Shown here one piece after another: positions 37,840-46,681 of a stretch of DNA of 64,000 nucleotides. How positions within the stretch are numbered: the stretch's first letter is position 1; every line of letters starts with the position of its first letter. The stretch comes from Porticoccus hydrocarbonoclasticus MCTG13d. GTDB taxonomy: Bacteria; Pseudomonadota; Gammaproteobacteria; Pseudomonadales; Porticoccaceae. Made by a program: the position numbers and the translations under genes. The DNA lies in NCBI RefSeq assembly GCF_000744735.1, contig NZ_JQMM01000001.1, forward strand, positions 1,736,001 through 1,800,000, written 5' to 3'. Below the pieces are notes generated by a model. The model was not told the origin of the DNA, searched no databases, and saw only the letters and a program-made list of their open reading frames with translations.

Positions 37840-40494
37840 CTATGCGGCATCGACGTTCAGGGTCTCGTTAATCAGTTTGTTAAGCTCCGGTATGCAGGAG
37901 CCACAGTTGGTACCGCAGTTAAGTTGTTCTCCCAGTGCCTTTGTGGAATTTGCCCCATCGACAATGGCTGCCAGGATCTGTTTTTCGCCGACCTCAAAGC
38001 AGGCGCATATCAATTTGCCCCGGTCGGGCTGGTTCATGTCGATCCCCGCCAGCAATTGCCACGGGGAGGACGTTATCTCCCGACTGAGTAATCCCTGTAA
38101 CCAGCTTGTTGCCGGCATCAGTGTCAGACTGTGATGACTGAAGATGGCCATTTGTACCAATGCGCCCTCGTAGCAGATAAAACGCTCGTCCCTATGTTCG
38201 GTATCGGCGTACTGGGCGCAGTTGCCGGTGAAGCCCTGCTGGCTGATAAAGGCTTGCCAGTCGAAACCCTCGGTGGCAGCAAATCGGTAGCAATAGCCCT
38301 TGTTATCTGTCAGTGGCGTCATTGACCAATCGATGAATTCGTCGCATTCCAGGGGCTCCCTGCTGACCACCATTGCCCAAACCGGTGTCGCCACTTTTTT
38401 CAGTGCGGCGGGGGTAAATTTGAATTCGGGTTGCCCGGACACCGGGTCGGTCAATGGCGCAATCACTGAGCAAACGCGAGCCTGGCGGGCGAATTGGTCA
38501 TTCCAGTGAATCGGCATAAACAGCTGATTTTTCCCCATGCCTTCATCCAGCATCACGCCGACCCGGACGGCTCCATGTGCGGTGCGCACCTCTGCCAGAT
38601 CTCCATCGTGAAGTTCATTTGTATGGGCTGTTTCGGGGTGCACCAGGACAAAGGGCGCATCGATATGATTGAGCAATCGTTGGGCGCGGGCGGTGCGCGT
38701 CATGGTGTGCCACTGGTCACGGATTCTTCCGGTATTGAGCGCGTACGGGTAGGCAGCATTGAGGGACTGAACCGGCAGGCGGGGCGCAATGGCAATAAAC
38801 CGGGCTTTACCGGATGCCGTCACGAACCCGCCCTCAGTGAACAGGCGCGCTGTTCCCGCGGGAGATTCAGCCGTGACGGGCCATTGGATGGGTGAGAGAT
38901 CATTGTATTGTTGTTCAGACAGTTCGCTGAGGCCGCTGATATTGAAAATGCGCTTGCCGTTGTTTTTGAAGCCACTTAGTGCCGCATGTTCAACAAACAC
39001 ATCCCGGGCAGATTGATAGGGAAACGCTTCCGAGAACCCCAGCCTTTGTGCGACCTGGGTCATGATCCACCAGTCGTCCTTTGCTTCACCCACGGGTTTT
39101 ATCAGTGCTCGCTGTCTTGAGATGCGGCGCTCGGAGTTTGTGACGGTGCCGTTTTTCTCCCCCCAACCGGTAGCTGGCAGCAAAATATCAGCGGTGGCGG
39201 TCGTGTCTGTGGCTGCCACGCAGTCGGAGACAATCACGGTTTCACAGCGCTGCAGAGCCTCTCTGACACGATTGGCATCCGGCATGCTGACCACCGGATT
39301 GGTCGCCATAATCCAGATTGCCTTGATCCTGCCGTCGGCGACGGCATCAAACAGGTCCACTGCTTTCATGCCCGGCTGCTGGCAGAGTTGGTCGGTAGCC
39401 CAAAAGTCGGCCACGGTTCGCAAGTCCCCGGGGTTGTAGTCCATATGGGCAGCCAGCTGGTTGGCCAGACCGCCCACTTCCCGTCCACCCATGGCATTGG
39501 GCTGACCGGTAATCGAGAACGGGCCTGCGCCGACCTTGCCGATTCTTCCGGTGGCAAGGTGGCAATTGATAATGGCATTGCCCTTGTCAGTGCCGGAAGA
39601 GGATTGGTTGATCCCCTGTGAGTAGAAGGTGATGGTTTTATCCGTTTCGGCGAACCATTGGTAAAAGGTTTCCAGTACGTCCGTCTCAAGCCCGACCAGA
39701 CGGGCCGTTTCTGCAAAAGAGATGGCATTGGCGGCTTCCAGTGCCTCCCTATAGCCTTCGGTGTGCTGCGCTATATACTCAGAACGGCTGGCCCCCGTTT
39801 GCTGTAACCACGCCAGTAAACCGGCAAATAAATAGCCATCGGCACCGGGGTTGATCGGCAAATGGAGGTCGGCGAGATCACAGCTGGCTGTGCGGCGTGG
39901 GTCGATAACCACCACCCGCATGGTGGGATTTCGTTTTTTGGCAGCGGCCATCCGGCGATAGAGTACCGGGTGGGTCCAGGCAGCGTTGGAGCCAACCAGA
40001 ATCAGCAGATCGCAGTGATCCAGGTCTTCGTAACTGCAGGGCACTGCATCGGCACCAAAAGCCCGCTTATAGCTGGCGACGGCAGATGACATACAGAGCC
40101 GGGAATTGGTATCCACATTGCCAGTGCCCAGAAAGCCCTTGGCCAGCTTGTTGGCCACGTAGTAGTCCTCGGTGAGCAATTGTCCGGACAGGTAAAAGGC
40201 GATGGCGTCGGGGCCGTGTTCCTCGCGAACCTCGTTCAGTCGCTCTGCCACTGTATCGAGGGCGGTGTCCCAGTCGACCCGCTGACCGTTGACAGACGGG
40301 TAGAGCAGCCGGCCGTGGTCGCCCATGGTTTCGTGGAGCGCTGAACCTTTTACACAGAGGGCGCCGTAATTGGCGGGGTGGGTTTTGTCGCCGGATACGG
40401 CGATGATACTGTCGTCCTGTAACTTTGCAGAAACACCACAACCAACCCCGCAGTAGGGGCAGGTGGTTTCCAGGTTGGAGGTGGATGCACTCAT
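37840..40494 (-). CDS. nasA: assimilatory nitrate reductase catalytic subunit
   Basis: An 884-residue cytoplasmic molybdoenzyme that reduces nitrate to nitrite. The N-terminal [4Fe-4S] site is C12-x2-C15-x3-C19 with C47. The bis-MGD domain follows (SRLCMSSAVASYKRAFGAD, GQPNAMGGREVGG), then a molydopterin dinucleotide-binding C-domain (NTGRIRDQWHTMTRT). A BFD-like [2Fe-2S] module follows at about 805-880 (ICACFEVGEK and CGTNCGSCIPEL). No Tat signal is present, which excludes the periplasmic Nap type. Electrons probably come from the FAD protein at 43434-44654. Last gene of the operon. Confidence 0.95.
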   Translation of the reverse strand: MSASTSNLETTCPYCGVGCGVSAKLQDDSIIAVSGDKTHPANYGALCVKGSALHETMGDHGRLLYPSVNGQRVDWDTALDTVAERLNEVREEHGPDAIAFYLSGQLLTEDYYVANKLAKGFLGTGNVDTNSRLCMSSAVASYKRAFGADAVPCSYEDLDHCDLLILVGSNAAWTHPVLYRRMAAAKKRNPTMRVVVIDPRRTASCDLADLHLPINPGADGYLFAGLLAWLQQTGASRSEYIAQHTEGYREALEAANAISFAETARLVGLETDVLETFYQWFAETDKTITFYSQGINQSSSGTDKGNAIINCHLATGRIGKVGAGPFSITGQPNAMGGREVGGLANQLAAHMDYNPGDLRTVADFWATDQLCQQPGMKAVDLFDAVADGRIKAIWIMATNPVVSMPDANRVREALQRCETVIVSDCVAATDTTATADILLPATGWGEKNGTVTNSERRISRQRALIKPVGEAKDDWWIMTQVAQRLGFSEAFPYQSARDVFVEHAALSGFKNNGKRIFNISGLSELSEQQYNDLSPIQWPVTAESPAGTARLFTEGGFVTASGKARFIAIAPRLPVQSLNAAYPYALNTGRIRDQWHTMTRTARAQRLLNHIDAPFVLVHPETAHTNELHDGDLAEVRTAHGAVRVGVMLDEGMGKNQLFMPIHWNDQFARQARVCSVIAPLTDPVSGQPEFKFTPAALKKVATPVWAMVVSREPLECDEFIDWSMTPLTDNKGYCYRFAATEGFDWQAFISQQGFTGNCAQYADTEHRDERFICYEGALVQMAIFSHHSLTLMPATSWLQGLLSREITSSPWQLLAGIDMNQPDRGKLICACFEVGEKQILAAIVDGANSTKALGEQLNCGTNCGSCIPELNKLINETLNVDAA

Positions 40495-40520
40495 GAAAAT
40501 CTGCCGGTTCCGAGCATCAC

Positions 40521-40874
40521 CTAGGGGGTGAACACCACTTGACTGTCCACCAGTTCAACGGTGTAGGTGGGCACCGTCACGGCTTCGTTTTCCAGGCACT
40601 GGCCAGTGGTCAGATCATAGTGCTGTTTGTAGAGCGGTGAAGCGACCACCAGTCTGCCCTGTACATCGCCAACCACGCCCCTGGACAGCACGTTGGCCTT
40701 GCCGATGGGATCCCAGTTGCCAATGGCATAGACCTGAGGCGCTTCATCGGGCAGGTAAAAAACGGCCACCTGCTGGCCGTCGATCAGTGCACAGATGCCG
40801 GAATTTGGTATCAGGTCTTCGTGTTGGCAGATCACCAGCGGGTGTTCAGAAACTCTGTTTTCTGCGGTATTCAT
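40521..40874 (-). CDS. nirD: nitrite reductase (NADH) small subunit
   Basis: A 117-residue Rieske-fold protein without the Rieske cysteine/histidine ligands, as in all NirD proteins. The fold marks are SGICALIDGQQVAVFYL and VYAIGNWDPIGKANVLSRG. The frame stays open for another 65 codons into nirB, but that part is the shifted reading of NirB's end. ATG 40874 (MNTAENRVSEH), 13 nt after the nirB stop, is the start. It stabilises NirB and is needed for NADH-dependent activity in relatives. Confidence 0.92.
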   Translation of the reverse strand: MNTAENRVSEHPLVICQHEDLIPNSGICALIDGQQVAVFYLPDEAPQVYAIGNWDPIGKANVLSRGVVGDVQGRLVVASPLYKQHYDLTTGQCLENEAVTVPTYTVELVDSQVVFTP

Positions 40875-40887
40875 CAATAAAGCCTCA

Positions 40888-43413
40888 TTACGCCGATTTG
40901 GCCAACAGTTGGTCGGTTTCCTCTTCGGTGGCCGGCCGCGGTTGGCCACGCTCCTGCACGAACACAACCCGTTCATCCGCCGCATCAGCGTTGACGAACT
41001 GGCGGAAGCGTTTGAGTTTTTCCGGGTCTTCAATGGTGGTTTTCCACTCGCACTGGTAAGTGCCGACAATGCTGATCATCTGTTCCTCCAGTTCGGCACA
41101 GATACCCAGCCGGTCGTCGATGACCACCTCCTTCAGATAGTCGAGACCACCCTCCAGATTGTCCAGCCACACCGAGGTACGCTGCAGACGGTCGGCGGTG
41201 CGTACATAGAACATCAGGAAGCGGTCGATGTACTTGATCAGAGTTTCGTCATCCAGGTCGGTGGCGAACAGATCGGCGTGGCGAGGTTTCATGCCGCCAT
41301 TGCCGCACAGGTAGAGGTTCCAGCCGTGCTCGGTGGCAATTACCCCGAAGTCCTTGGATTGCGCCTCGGCACATTCCCGGGTACAGCCGGAAACTGCCGA
41401 CTTGATCTTGTGGGGGGAACGCAGACCCTTGTAGCGGTCCTCGATGTAGATCGCCATGCTGACGCTGTCCTGTACCCCGTAGCGGCACCAGGTGCTGCCG
41501 ACACAGGATTTGACGGTGCGCAGGGCCTTGCCGTAGGCGTGACCGGTTTCAAAGCCGGCGTCGATCAGTTCTTTCCAGATGTCCGGCAACTGATCTACTC
41601 TGGCGCCAAACAGGTCGATCCGCTGCCCGCCGGTAATCTTGGTGTAGAGGTTGTATTTTTTGCCCACCTTGCCGAGCACAATCAGTTTCTCCGGGGTAAT
41701 TTCGCCGCCCGGCACCCGCGGCACCACGGAATAGGTGCCGTTTTTCTGCATATTGGCCAGAAAGGTGTCGTTGGTGTCCTGCAGGCCCACATGCTTCTCT
41801 TCGAGAATATAGTCATTCCAGAGGGAAGCGAGGATGGAGGCGACCGTCGGTTTGCAGATCTCGCAGCCGCGACCGCTGCCGTGGTGCTTGATGAGATCCT
41901 CGAAGGATTTGATGGATTCCACTTTAATAATGTGGAACAGCTCCTGGCGGGTGAACTGGAAGTGCTCGCAGATGGACTTGTTCACCTCCATGCCCCGGGC
42001 CGCCATTTCGTCATCCACAATATTTTTCAGCAGCGCGGCACAGCCGCCACAGCCGGTGCTGGCTGCGGTGCAGGACTTCACATCCGCCAGCGAGCAGCAA
42101 CCGCCGTCGATGGCGCTGATGATGTCGCCCTTGCTGACATTGTGGCAGGAGCAGATCGTCGCCGTGGCGGGCAGGGCCGCCGCGCCGAGCAGTGGTGCGC
42201 CACCCTCGCTGGCGGGCAGAATCATGGTTTCTGGGTTGGCGGGCAGTTCGATGCCGTTGAGGTAATACTGCAACAGGGTGTCGTAGTCTGAGCAGTCGCC
42301 CACCAGTACTGCGCCCAGAGCGCTCTTGCCGTCTGCGCTGACAATCAGGCGTTTGTAGACTTCCTCGCGTTCGTCACTGAAGGTATAGGCGATGGCACCC
42401 GGAGTTTTACCGTGGGAATCGCCGATGGAACCCACGTCGACACCCAGCAGTTTCAGCTTGGTGCTCATGTCGGCGCCCTGAAAAGCACTGTGTTCGCCGG
42501 TCAACTGACTGACAGCCACTTCTGCCATGCGGTAGCCGGGGGCCACCAGACCGAAAATCATGCCGCCATACAGGGCACATTCACCGATCGCAAAAATGTC
42601 GGAATCACTGGTGCGACAGTGGTAGTCGATGGTGATACCGCCGCGCGGTCCCACCTCCAGGCCGCAATCTCTGGCCAGCTGGTCCGAGGGGCGAATTCCG
42701 GCGGAGAACACGATCACATCGGTGGCCAGGGTTTCGCCATCGGCAAAGTTCATCACCAGGCGGGTGTCCTTGCCACCGGTTGCTGAAATGGTCTGGGTCG
42801 CTTTATTGGTGTGTACCTGAACGTCCAGTGCTTCGATTTTGCGGCGCAGCATGGCACTCCCGCCATTGTCGAGCTGCACACCCATCAGGCCGGGGGCAAA
42901 TTCCACTACGTGGGTTTTCAGGCCGAGATTCTGGAGGGCATTGGCCGCCTCCAGACCCAGCAGGCCACCGCCGACCACGACGCCGACTTTGGCCTTCTTG
43001 CTTCTGGCCTGAATCATGCCGAGATCGTCGATGGTGCGATACACCAGACAGTCGGGCAGGTCGGCCCCGGGAATCGGCGGTACAAAGGGGTAGGAGCCGG
43101 TGGCCAGTACCAGTTTGTCGTAACGGAAGCTGCGGCCACCCTCGGTGGTGACTGTTTTGGCTTCCCGGTCAATGGTTGCCACGGCATCGCCGAAGTAGGC
43201 ATCCACGCCGATGGATTTGTAATGCTCGCGGGTAGTCAGTGCCAGCTCTTCCGGTTTCCGGCCTGCGAAGTATTCCGACAGGTGAACCCGGTCGTAAGCG
43301 GGGCGGGGTTCAGCCCCGAGCACGGTGATTTTGGCGGTAACGCCGGATCCGGCCAGTTGTTCCACGTAGTGGTGGCCCACCATTCCATTTCCTATAACGA
43401 CAATTTTCAACAT
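40888..43413 (-). CDS. nirB: nitrite reductase (NADH) large subunit
   Basis: An 841-residue cytoplasmic enzyme that reduces nitrite to ammonium with six electrons from NADH. Parts in order: FAD/NAD reductase domain (VIGNGMVGHHYVEQL; VVVGGGLLGLEAANAL near 150); BFD-type [2Fe-2S] domain near 420-470 (CSCHNVSKGD, STGCGGC); ferredoxin-like half; and the sirohaem-[4Fe-4S] domain with ligands C637-x5-C643 and C677-x3-C681. Length matches E. coli NirB (847). It lies between a second NirB-like FAD protein and nirD in the nitrate operon, indicating an assimilatory role. Confidence 0.95.
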   Translation of the reverse strand: MLKIVVIGNGMVGHHYVEQLAGSGVTAKITVLGAEPRPAYDRVHLSEYFAGRKPEELALTTREHYKSIGVDAYFGDAVATIDREAKTVTTEGGRSFRYDKLVLATGSYPFVPPIPGADLPDCLVYRTIDDLGMIQARSKKAKVGVVVGGGLLGLEAANALQNLGLKTHVVEFAPGLMGVQLDNGGSAMLRRKIEALDVQVHTNKATQTISATGGKDTRLVMNFADGETLATDVIVFSAGIRPSDQLARDCGLEVGPRGGITIDYHCRTSDSDIFAIGECALYGGMIFGLVAPGYRMAEVAVSQLTGEHSAFQGADMSTKLKLLGVDVGSIGDSHGKTPGAIAYTFSDEREEVYKRLIVSADGKSALGAVLVGDCSDYDTLLQYYLNGIELPANPETMILPASEGGAPLLGAAALPATATICSCHNVSKGDIISAIDGGCCSLADVKSCTAASTGCGGCAALLKNIVDDEMAARGMEVNKSICEHFQFTRQELFHIIKVESIKSFEDLIKHHGSGRGCEICKPTVASILASLWNDYILEEKHVGLQDTNDTFLANMQKNGTYSVVPRVPGGEITPEKLIVLGKVGKKYNLYTKITGGQRIDLFGARVDQLPDIWKELIDAGFETGHAYGKALRTVKSCVGSTWCRYGVQDSVSMAIYIEDRYKGLRSPHKIKSAVSGCTRECAEAQSKDFGVIATEHGWNLYLCGNGGMKPRHADLFATDLDDETLIKYIDRFLMFYVRTADRLQRTSVWLDNLEGGLDYLKEVVIDDRLGICAELEEQMISIVGTYQCEWKTTIEDPEKLKRFRQFVNADAADERVVFVQERGQPRPATEEETDQLLAKSA

Positions 43414-43433
43414 GTCCTGTTACCTGCTATTGC

Positions 43434-44654
43434 TTATTTCATTTCGCGTACGATGTCCTGACCGGCCAGGTCACTGAACATCAATTGATTTGCATTGGTG
43501 CCCAGTGGCTGCCCGCCGCTGATCAGGGTCTCGTAATGGCTGCACAGACTTTTGTCACCAAACAGCAGGGCAGCCTGCAAGCGGTCATTCTCAATCACCA
43601 GACGTCGATAAATACCGGCAGACGGGTCGCTGATCACAATATTGCGTTCACGGCTTCCCGTGTTTAGACGTCCCGCCGAAAACACATCAATCCCCGATAC
43701 CTTGAGCTGGGTAGAGTGTTCTCTGGGGCGATAACAGGCGGCGTTGCCCAGCAGGGTTTCGGCGAGGACTTTTGCCTGTTCCCAGATCGGCGCAACAATA
43801 CCCACGGTGGTGTTGTTGTGTTCCGAACACTCACCGAGGGCATAGATATGTTTGATAGACGTATGCATCTGGTCGTCGACGACGATGCCACGGTTGATTT
43901 TCAGATCGCTGTCCCTGAATGCCTGCACATTGGGTGAGATACCGGTAGCAAAGATCACCAGCTCGCCCGGTAACCAGTCTCCGTTATCCAGCATCAGGCC
44001 GTCTGCCCGTTCGCTGCCGGTAACGGCTTTGGTTCTTACCCCCGTGAGGACAGAGATACCGCGATCTTCAAGGCTTTTTTTCAGCATGGCAGCGGCGGTT
44101 GCATCGAGTTGCCGGTTCATCAGGTTGTCGCTGTTGTGCACCACGGTGACATCCAGGCCGAGATGATTCAGGCCATAGGCAGCTTCGAGTCCCAGCAGCC
44201 CACCGCCAACTACTACGGCATGCTGACCCTGCCGGGCGAATTCCTGCATGAGAGCGACATCATCAAGGGTGCGAAAGGACATGACACCGGGCAGGTTGTT
44301 TCCCTGAATTGATGGCACAACGGGTCTCGAGCCGGTGGCAATCACAATACGGGAAAATTGTGTCTGCCACCCTGAAGCGGTGGTTATGGTCAGATTGCCG
44401 GTATCCAGCTGAATCAGCGGGTCGCCGCAACGCAAACGAATATTGTTGACGCGATACCAGTCATCGCTGAGCAATGGCAGACAATTCAGGGTCTTGTCGC
44501 CGGTGAGTAACGAGGATAACTGGACGCGGTTATAGGCCTTGACCGGTTCTTCACCAATCATGGTGATTGACCCGGAAAAACCGCTATTTACCAGCGCCTC
44601 GGCGAGGCGTGCGCCTGCCATACCGGTTCCGACAATCGCAATAGAATCTGACAT
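43434..44654 (-). CDS. FAD/NAD(P)-dependent reductase of the nitrate operon (NasC-like)
   Basis: A 406-residue protein similar to the first half of NirB but without any Fe-S or sirohaem domain. It has the FAD Rossmann start GTGMAGARLAEALVNSG and the NAD-binding HAVVVGGGLLGLEAAYGL near 150, plus the second FAD contact in SIKHIYALGECSEH. Encoded between the transporter ATPase and nirB, it most likely passes electrons from NADH to NasA, as Klebsiella NasC or Bacillus NasB do. It lacks the C-terminal BFD module of NasC; NasA carries one instead, so the electron relay seems to be split differently. Confidence 0.82.
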   Translation of the reverse strand: MSDSIAIVGTGMAGARLAEALVNSGFSGSITMIGEEPVKAYNRVQLSSLLTGDKTLNCLPLLSDDWYRVNNIRLRCGDPLIQLDTGNLTITTASGWQTQFSRIVIATGSRPVVPSIQGNNLPGVMSFRTLDDVALMQEFARQGQHAVVVGGGLLGLEAAYGLNHLGLDVTVVHNSDNLMNRQLDATAAAMLKKSLEDRGISVLTGVRTKAVTGSERADGLMLDNGDWLPGELVIFATGISPNVQAFRDSDLKINRGIVVDDQMHTSIKHIYALGECSEHNNTTVGIVAPIWEQAKVLAETLLGNAACYRPREHSTQLKVSGIDVFSAGRLNTGSRERNIVISDPSAGIYRRLVIENDRLQAALLFGDKSLCSHYETLISGGQPLGTNANQLMFSDLAGQDIVREMK

Positions 44655-44657
44655 TGC

Positions 44658-45578
44658 TCAGGCTGCTCTGGTTTTGTCGGTACCAGTCGTTGTCTTACCG
44701 GTATCGACAGCGGCATCGTCATGTGACGAGGCCGGTTTACATGCCACTTCCTGTAACTTTCTGGCAGCGTCGGTGGGCTTTTTTTCAATTTGCGGGTTTT
44801 TCTGCTTGTCGTAGAGAAATTCCAGAACCTGCTGACGGTAGTGAATGAAATCGGCGTCTTCAGCCAGGGCCAGCCTGTTGCGTGGGCGGGGCAACTTGAC
44901 GTCGAGTATTTCGCCAATGGTGGCGGCGGGGCCGTTGGTCATCATGACGATTCGATCCGACAACAAAACGGCCTCATCCACATCGTGGGTAATCATGATC
45001 ACGGTGTTGCCCAGACTGGTCTGGATTTCCATCAGTGAATCCTGCAGGTGGGCACGGGTGAGGGCGTCCAGGGCGCCGAAGGGCTCGTCCATCAGCAACA
45101 CTTTGGGTTGCATGGCCAGACAGCGGGCGATACCGACGCGCTGTTTCATGCCGCCGGATATTTCTCCGGGTAGTTTGTGCAGGGCGTGGTCCATGTGAAC
45201 CAGGGAGAGGTTGTGTTCAATCCACTCGTGCATTTCCGCCTTGTTTTTGGTCTTGCGGAAGACCCTTTTTACTGCCAGTTCGACATTCTGGTAGACCGTT
45301 AGCCAGGGCAACAGGGCATGGTTCTGGAAGACCACTGCCCGGTCGGGTCCCGGTTTGTCGACTTCGCGTCCCTCGAGAATGACCCCGCCTTCACTGGCCT
45401 CATAGAGACCGGCGATGATATTCAATACCGTGGATTTACCGCAGCCGGAATGGCCAATCAGCGAGACAAACTGGCCCTTGTCGATTGATAGGTCGACATC
45501 CTGCAGGGCGCGAAACGGTTCACCATCGGTGGTAAATTCGATACCGATATGGCTGATTTCCAGATAGGGGGTTTTCAT
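44658..45578 (-). CDS. nrtD: nitrate ABC transporter ATP-binding protein
   Basis: A 306-residue single-domain ABC ATPase of the nitrate/sulfonate/taurine group: Walker A GHSGCGKST, signature ISGGMKQRVGIARC, Walker B VLLMDEPFGALD, H-loop MITHDVDEAV. The last 45 residues are a hydrophilic tail unrelated to the core. It works with NrtB and NrtA. Unlike cyanobacterial systems, there is only one ATPase gene and no NrtC fusion. Three bp separate it from the downstream FAD reductase gene, so the two are coupled. Confidence 0.9.
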   Translation of the reverse strand: MKTPYLEISHIGIEFTTDGEPFRALQDVDLSIDKGQFVSLIGHSGCGKSTVLNIIAGLYEASEGGVILEGREVDKPGPDRAVVFQNHALLPWLTVYQNVELAVKRVFRKTKNKAEMHEWIEHNLSLVHMDHALHKLPGEISGGMKQRVGIARCLAMQPKVLLMDEPFGALDALTRAHLQDSLMEIQTSLGNTVIMITHDVDEAVLLSDRIVMMTNGPAATIGEILDVKLPRPRNRLALAEDADFIHYRQQVLEFLYDKQKNPQIEKKPTDAARKLQEVACKPASSHDDAAVDTGKTTTGTDKTRAA

Positions 45579-45608
45579 GGGTTGCTCCTTGACTGATGTC
45601 TGCCGCGG

Positions 45609-46610
45609 TTAGCGTAGAATGGCCTGTTTGTCCCAGCTGATGCGTTTCTGAAGGATCAACATGAGGCGATCCAGCAGAAAACCGATCAGTCCAATGGTCA
45701 CCACGGCCACCATGATGCGACCCAGTGAATCCGATGAGCCGTTCTGAAACTCATCCCAGATAAATTTGCCCAAACCGGGGTTCTGGGCCAGCATCTCGGC
45801 GGCAATCAATACCATCCAGCCAGTGGCCAGTGATAACCGCATACCGGTGAAAATCATGGGTATGGCGGAGGGGATAACAATTTTTCGGACGTGCACCAGC
45901 GAAGGCAGTTGCAGAACCCGGCTGACGTTGACCAGATCGCGATCAATACTGGTGACGCCCACCGTGGTGTTGATCACGGTCGGCCAAAGGCAACACAGCG
46001 CCACAGTAAATGCGGAGGTCAGAAAGGCCTTTTCAAACATGGGATCGTCGGTGACATAAAGGGCCGATACCACCATCGTCACCAGCGGCAGCCATGCCAG
46101 GGGTGAGACCGGCTTGAATGTCTGGATGATCGGGTTCACCGACTGGTAAACTTTTTCGCTCAAGCCACAGATGATGCCCAGAGGCACTGCAATCACTGTG
46201 GCGATCAAAAACCCGAAAGACACGGTATAGAGGCTGGTTATCACCTGATCCAGGAAGGTGGCTTTACCGGTATAGCTGCGAATTTTCACTTCCGCATCAG
46301 GATTCTGGGCCAGCCGTTTGGCATTTCTCTCTTCCTGCCGCTGATAGAATGCGGCTGCTTTTTTTCGTTCCCGTTGGTGCTCGGCCAGCAAGCCCTTTGA
46401 TTGCTCCCAGACTTGAACCGGTCCCGGAAACTGCCCCAGTGAGGTATCGATGTTGTTGGCGACACCCTGCCAGAGCATTAAGAAAATCAGGATACCTGCA
46501 AGGGGCAGGGCGAGGGTTTTACCCACTGCGCGGGCAATACTGCTCAGTTGTGAGATAGAGAAGTGGGCGATTCCCTGTTCATTCCTGAAAATGGCAGCAA
46601 GGTCAGTCAT
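45609..46610 (-). CDS. nrtB: nitrate ABC transporter permease
   Basis: A 333-residue BPD-type permease with an EAA-type loop toward the ATPase (NVSRVLQLPSLVHVRKIVIPS). Compared with typical NrtB it has a hydrophilic, charged insert of about 55 residues after the first helix (about 70-120, rich in R, K, E and Q). The same insert type is seen in some gammaproteobacterial nitrate permeases as far as I recall. It forms the inner-membrane channel for nitrate and possibly nitrite. Starts 71 nt after nrtA. Confidence 0.9.
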   Translation of the reverse strand: MTDLAAIFRNEQGIAHFSISQLSSIARAVGKTLALPLAGILIFLMLWQGVANNIDTSLGQFPGPVQVWEQSKGLLAEHQRERKKAAAFYQRQEERNAKRLAQNPDAEVKIRSYTGKATFLDQVITSLYTVSFGFLIATVIAVPLGIICGLSEKVYQSVNPIIQTFKPVSPLAWLPLVTMVVSALYVTDDPMFEKAFLTSAFTVALCCLWPTVINTTVGVTSIDRDLVNVSRVLQLPSLVHVRKIVIPSAIPMIFTGMRLSLATGWMVLIAAEMLAQNPGLGKFIWDEFQNGSSDSLGRIMVAVVTIGLIGFLLDRLMLILQKRISWDKQAILR

Positions 46611-46681
46611 GTAATAGATCCTTCGGTGGCTAATGGGCAGCCTGAACTGCCCATGTTTTACTTAAGATTTAGTGTTGCCCA

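Noticed and set aside
40521-41069. NirD with a 65-residue N-terminal extension
   Set aside because: The extra part is a frame-shifted reading of the end of nirB; the NirD fold starts at ATG 40874.
40795-42291. 498-codon open frame on the + strand opposite nirB
   Set aside because: It lies wholly antisense to the well-supported nirB/nirD genes, shows no domain features, and reflects GC-biased third positions of the real gene.
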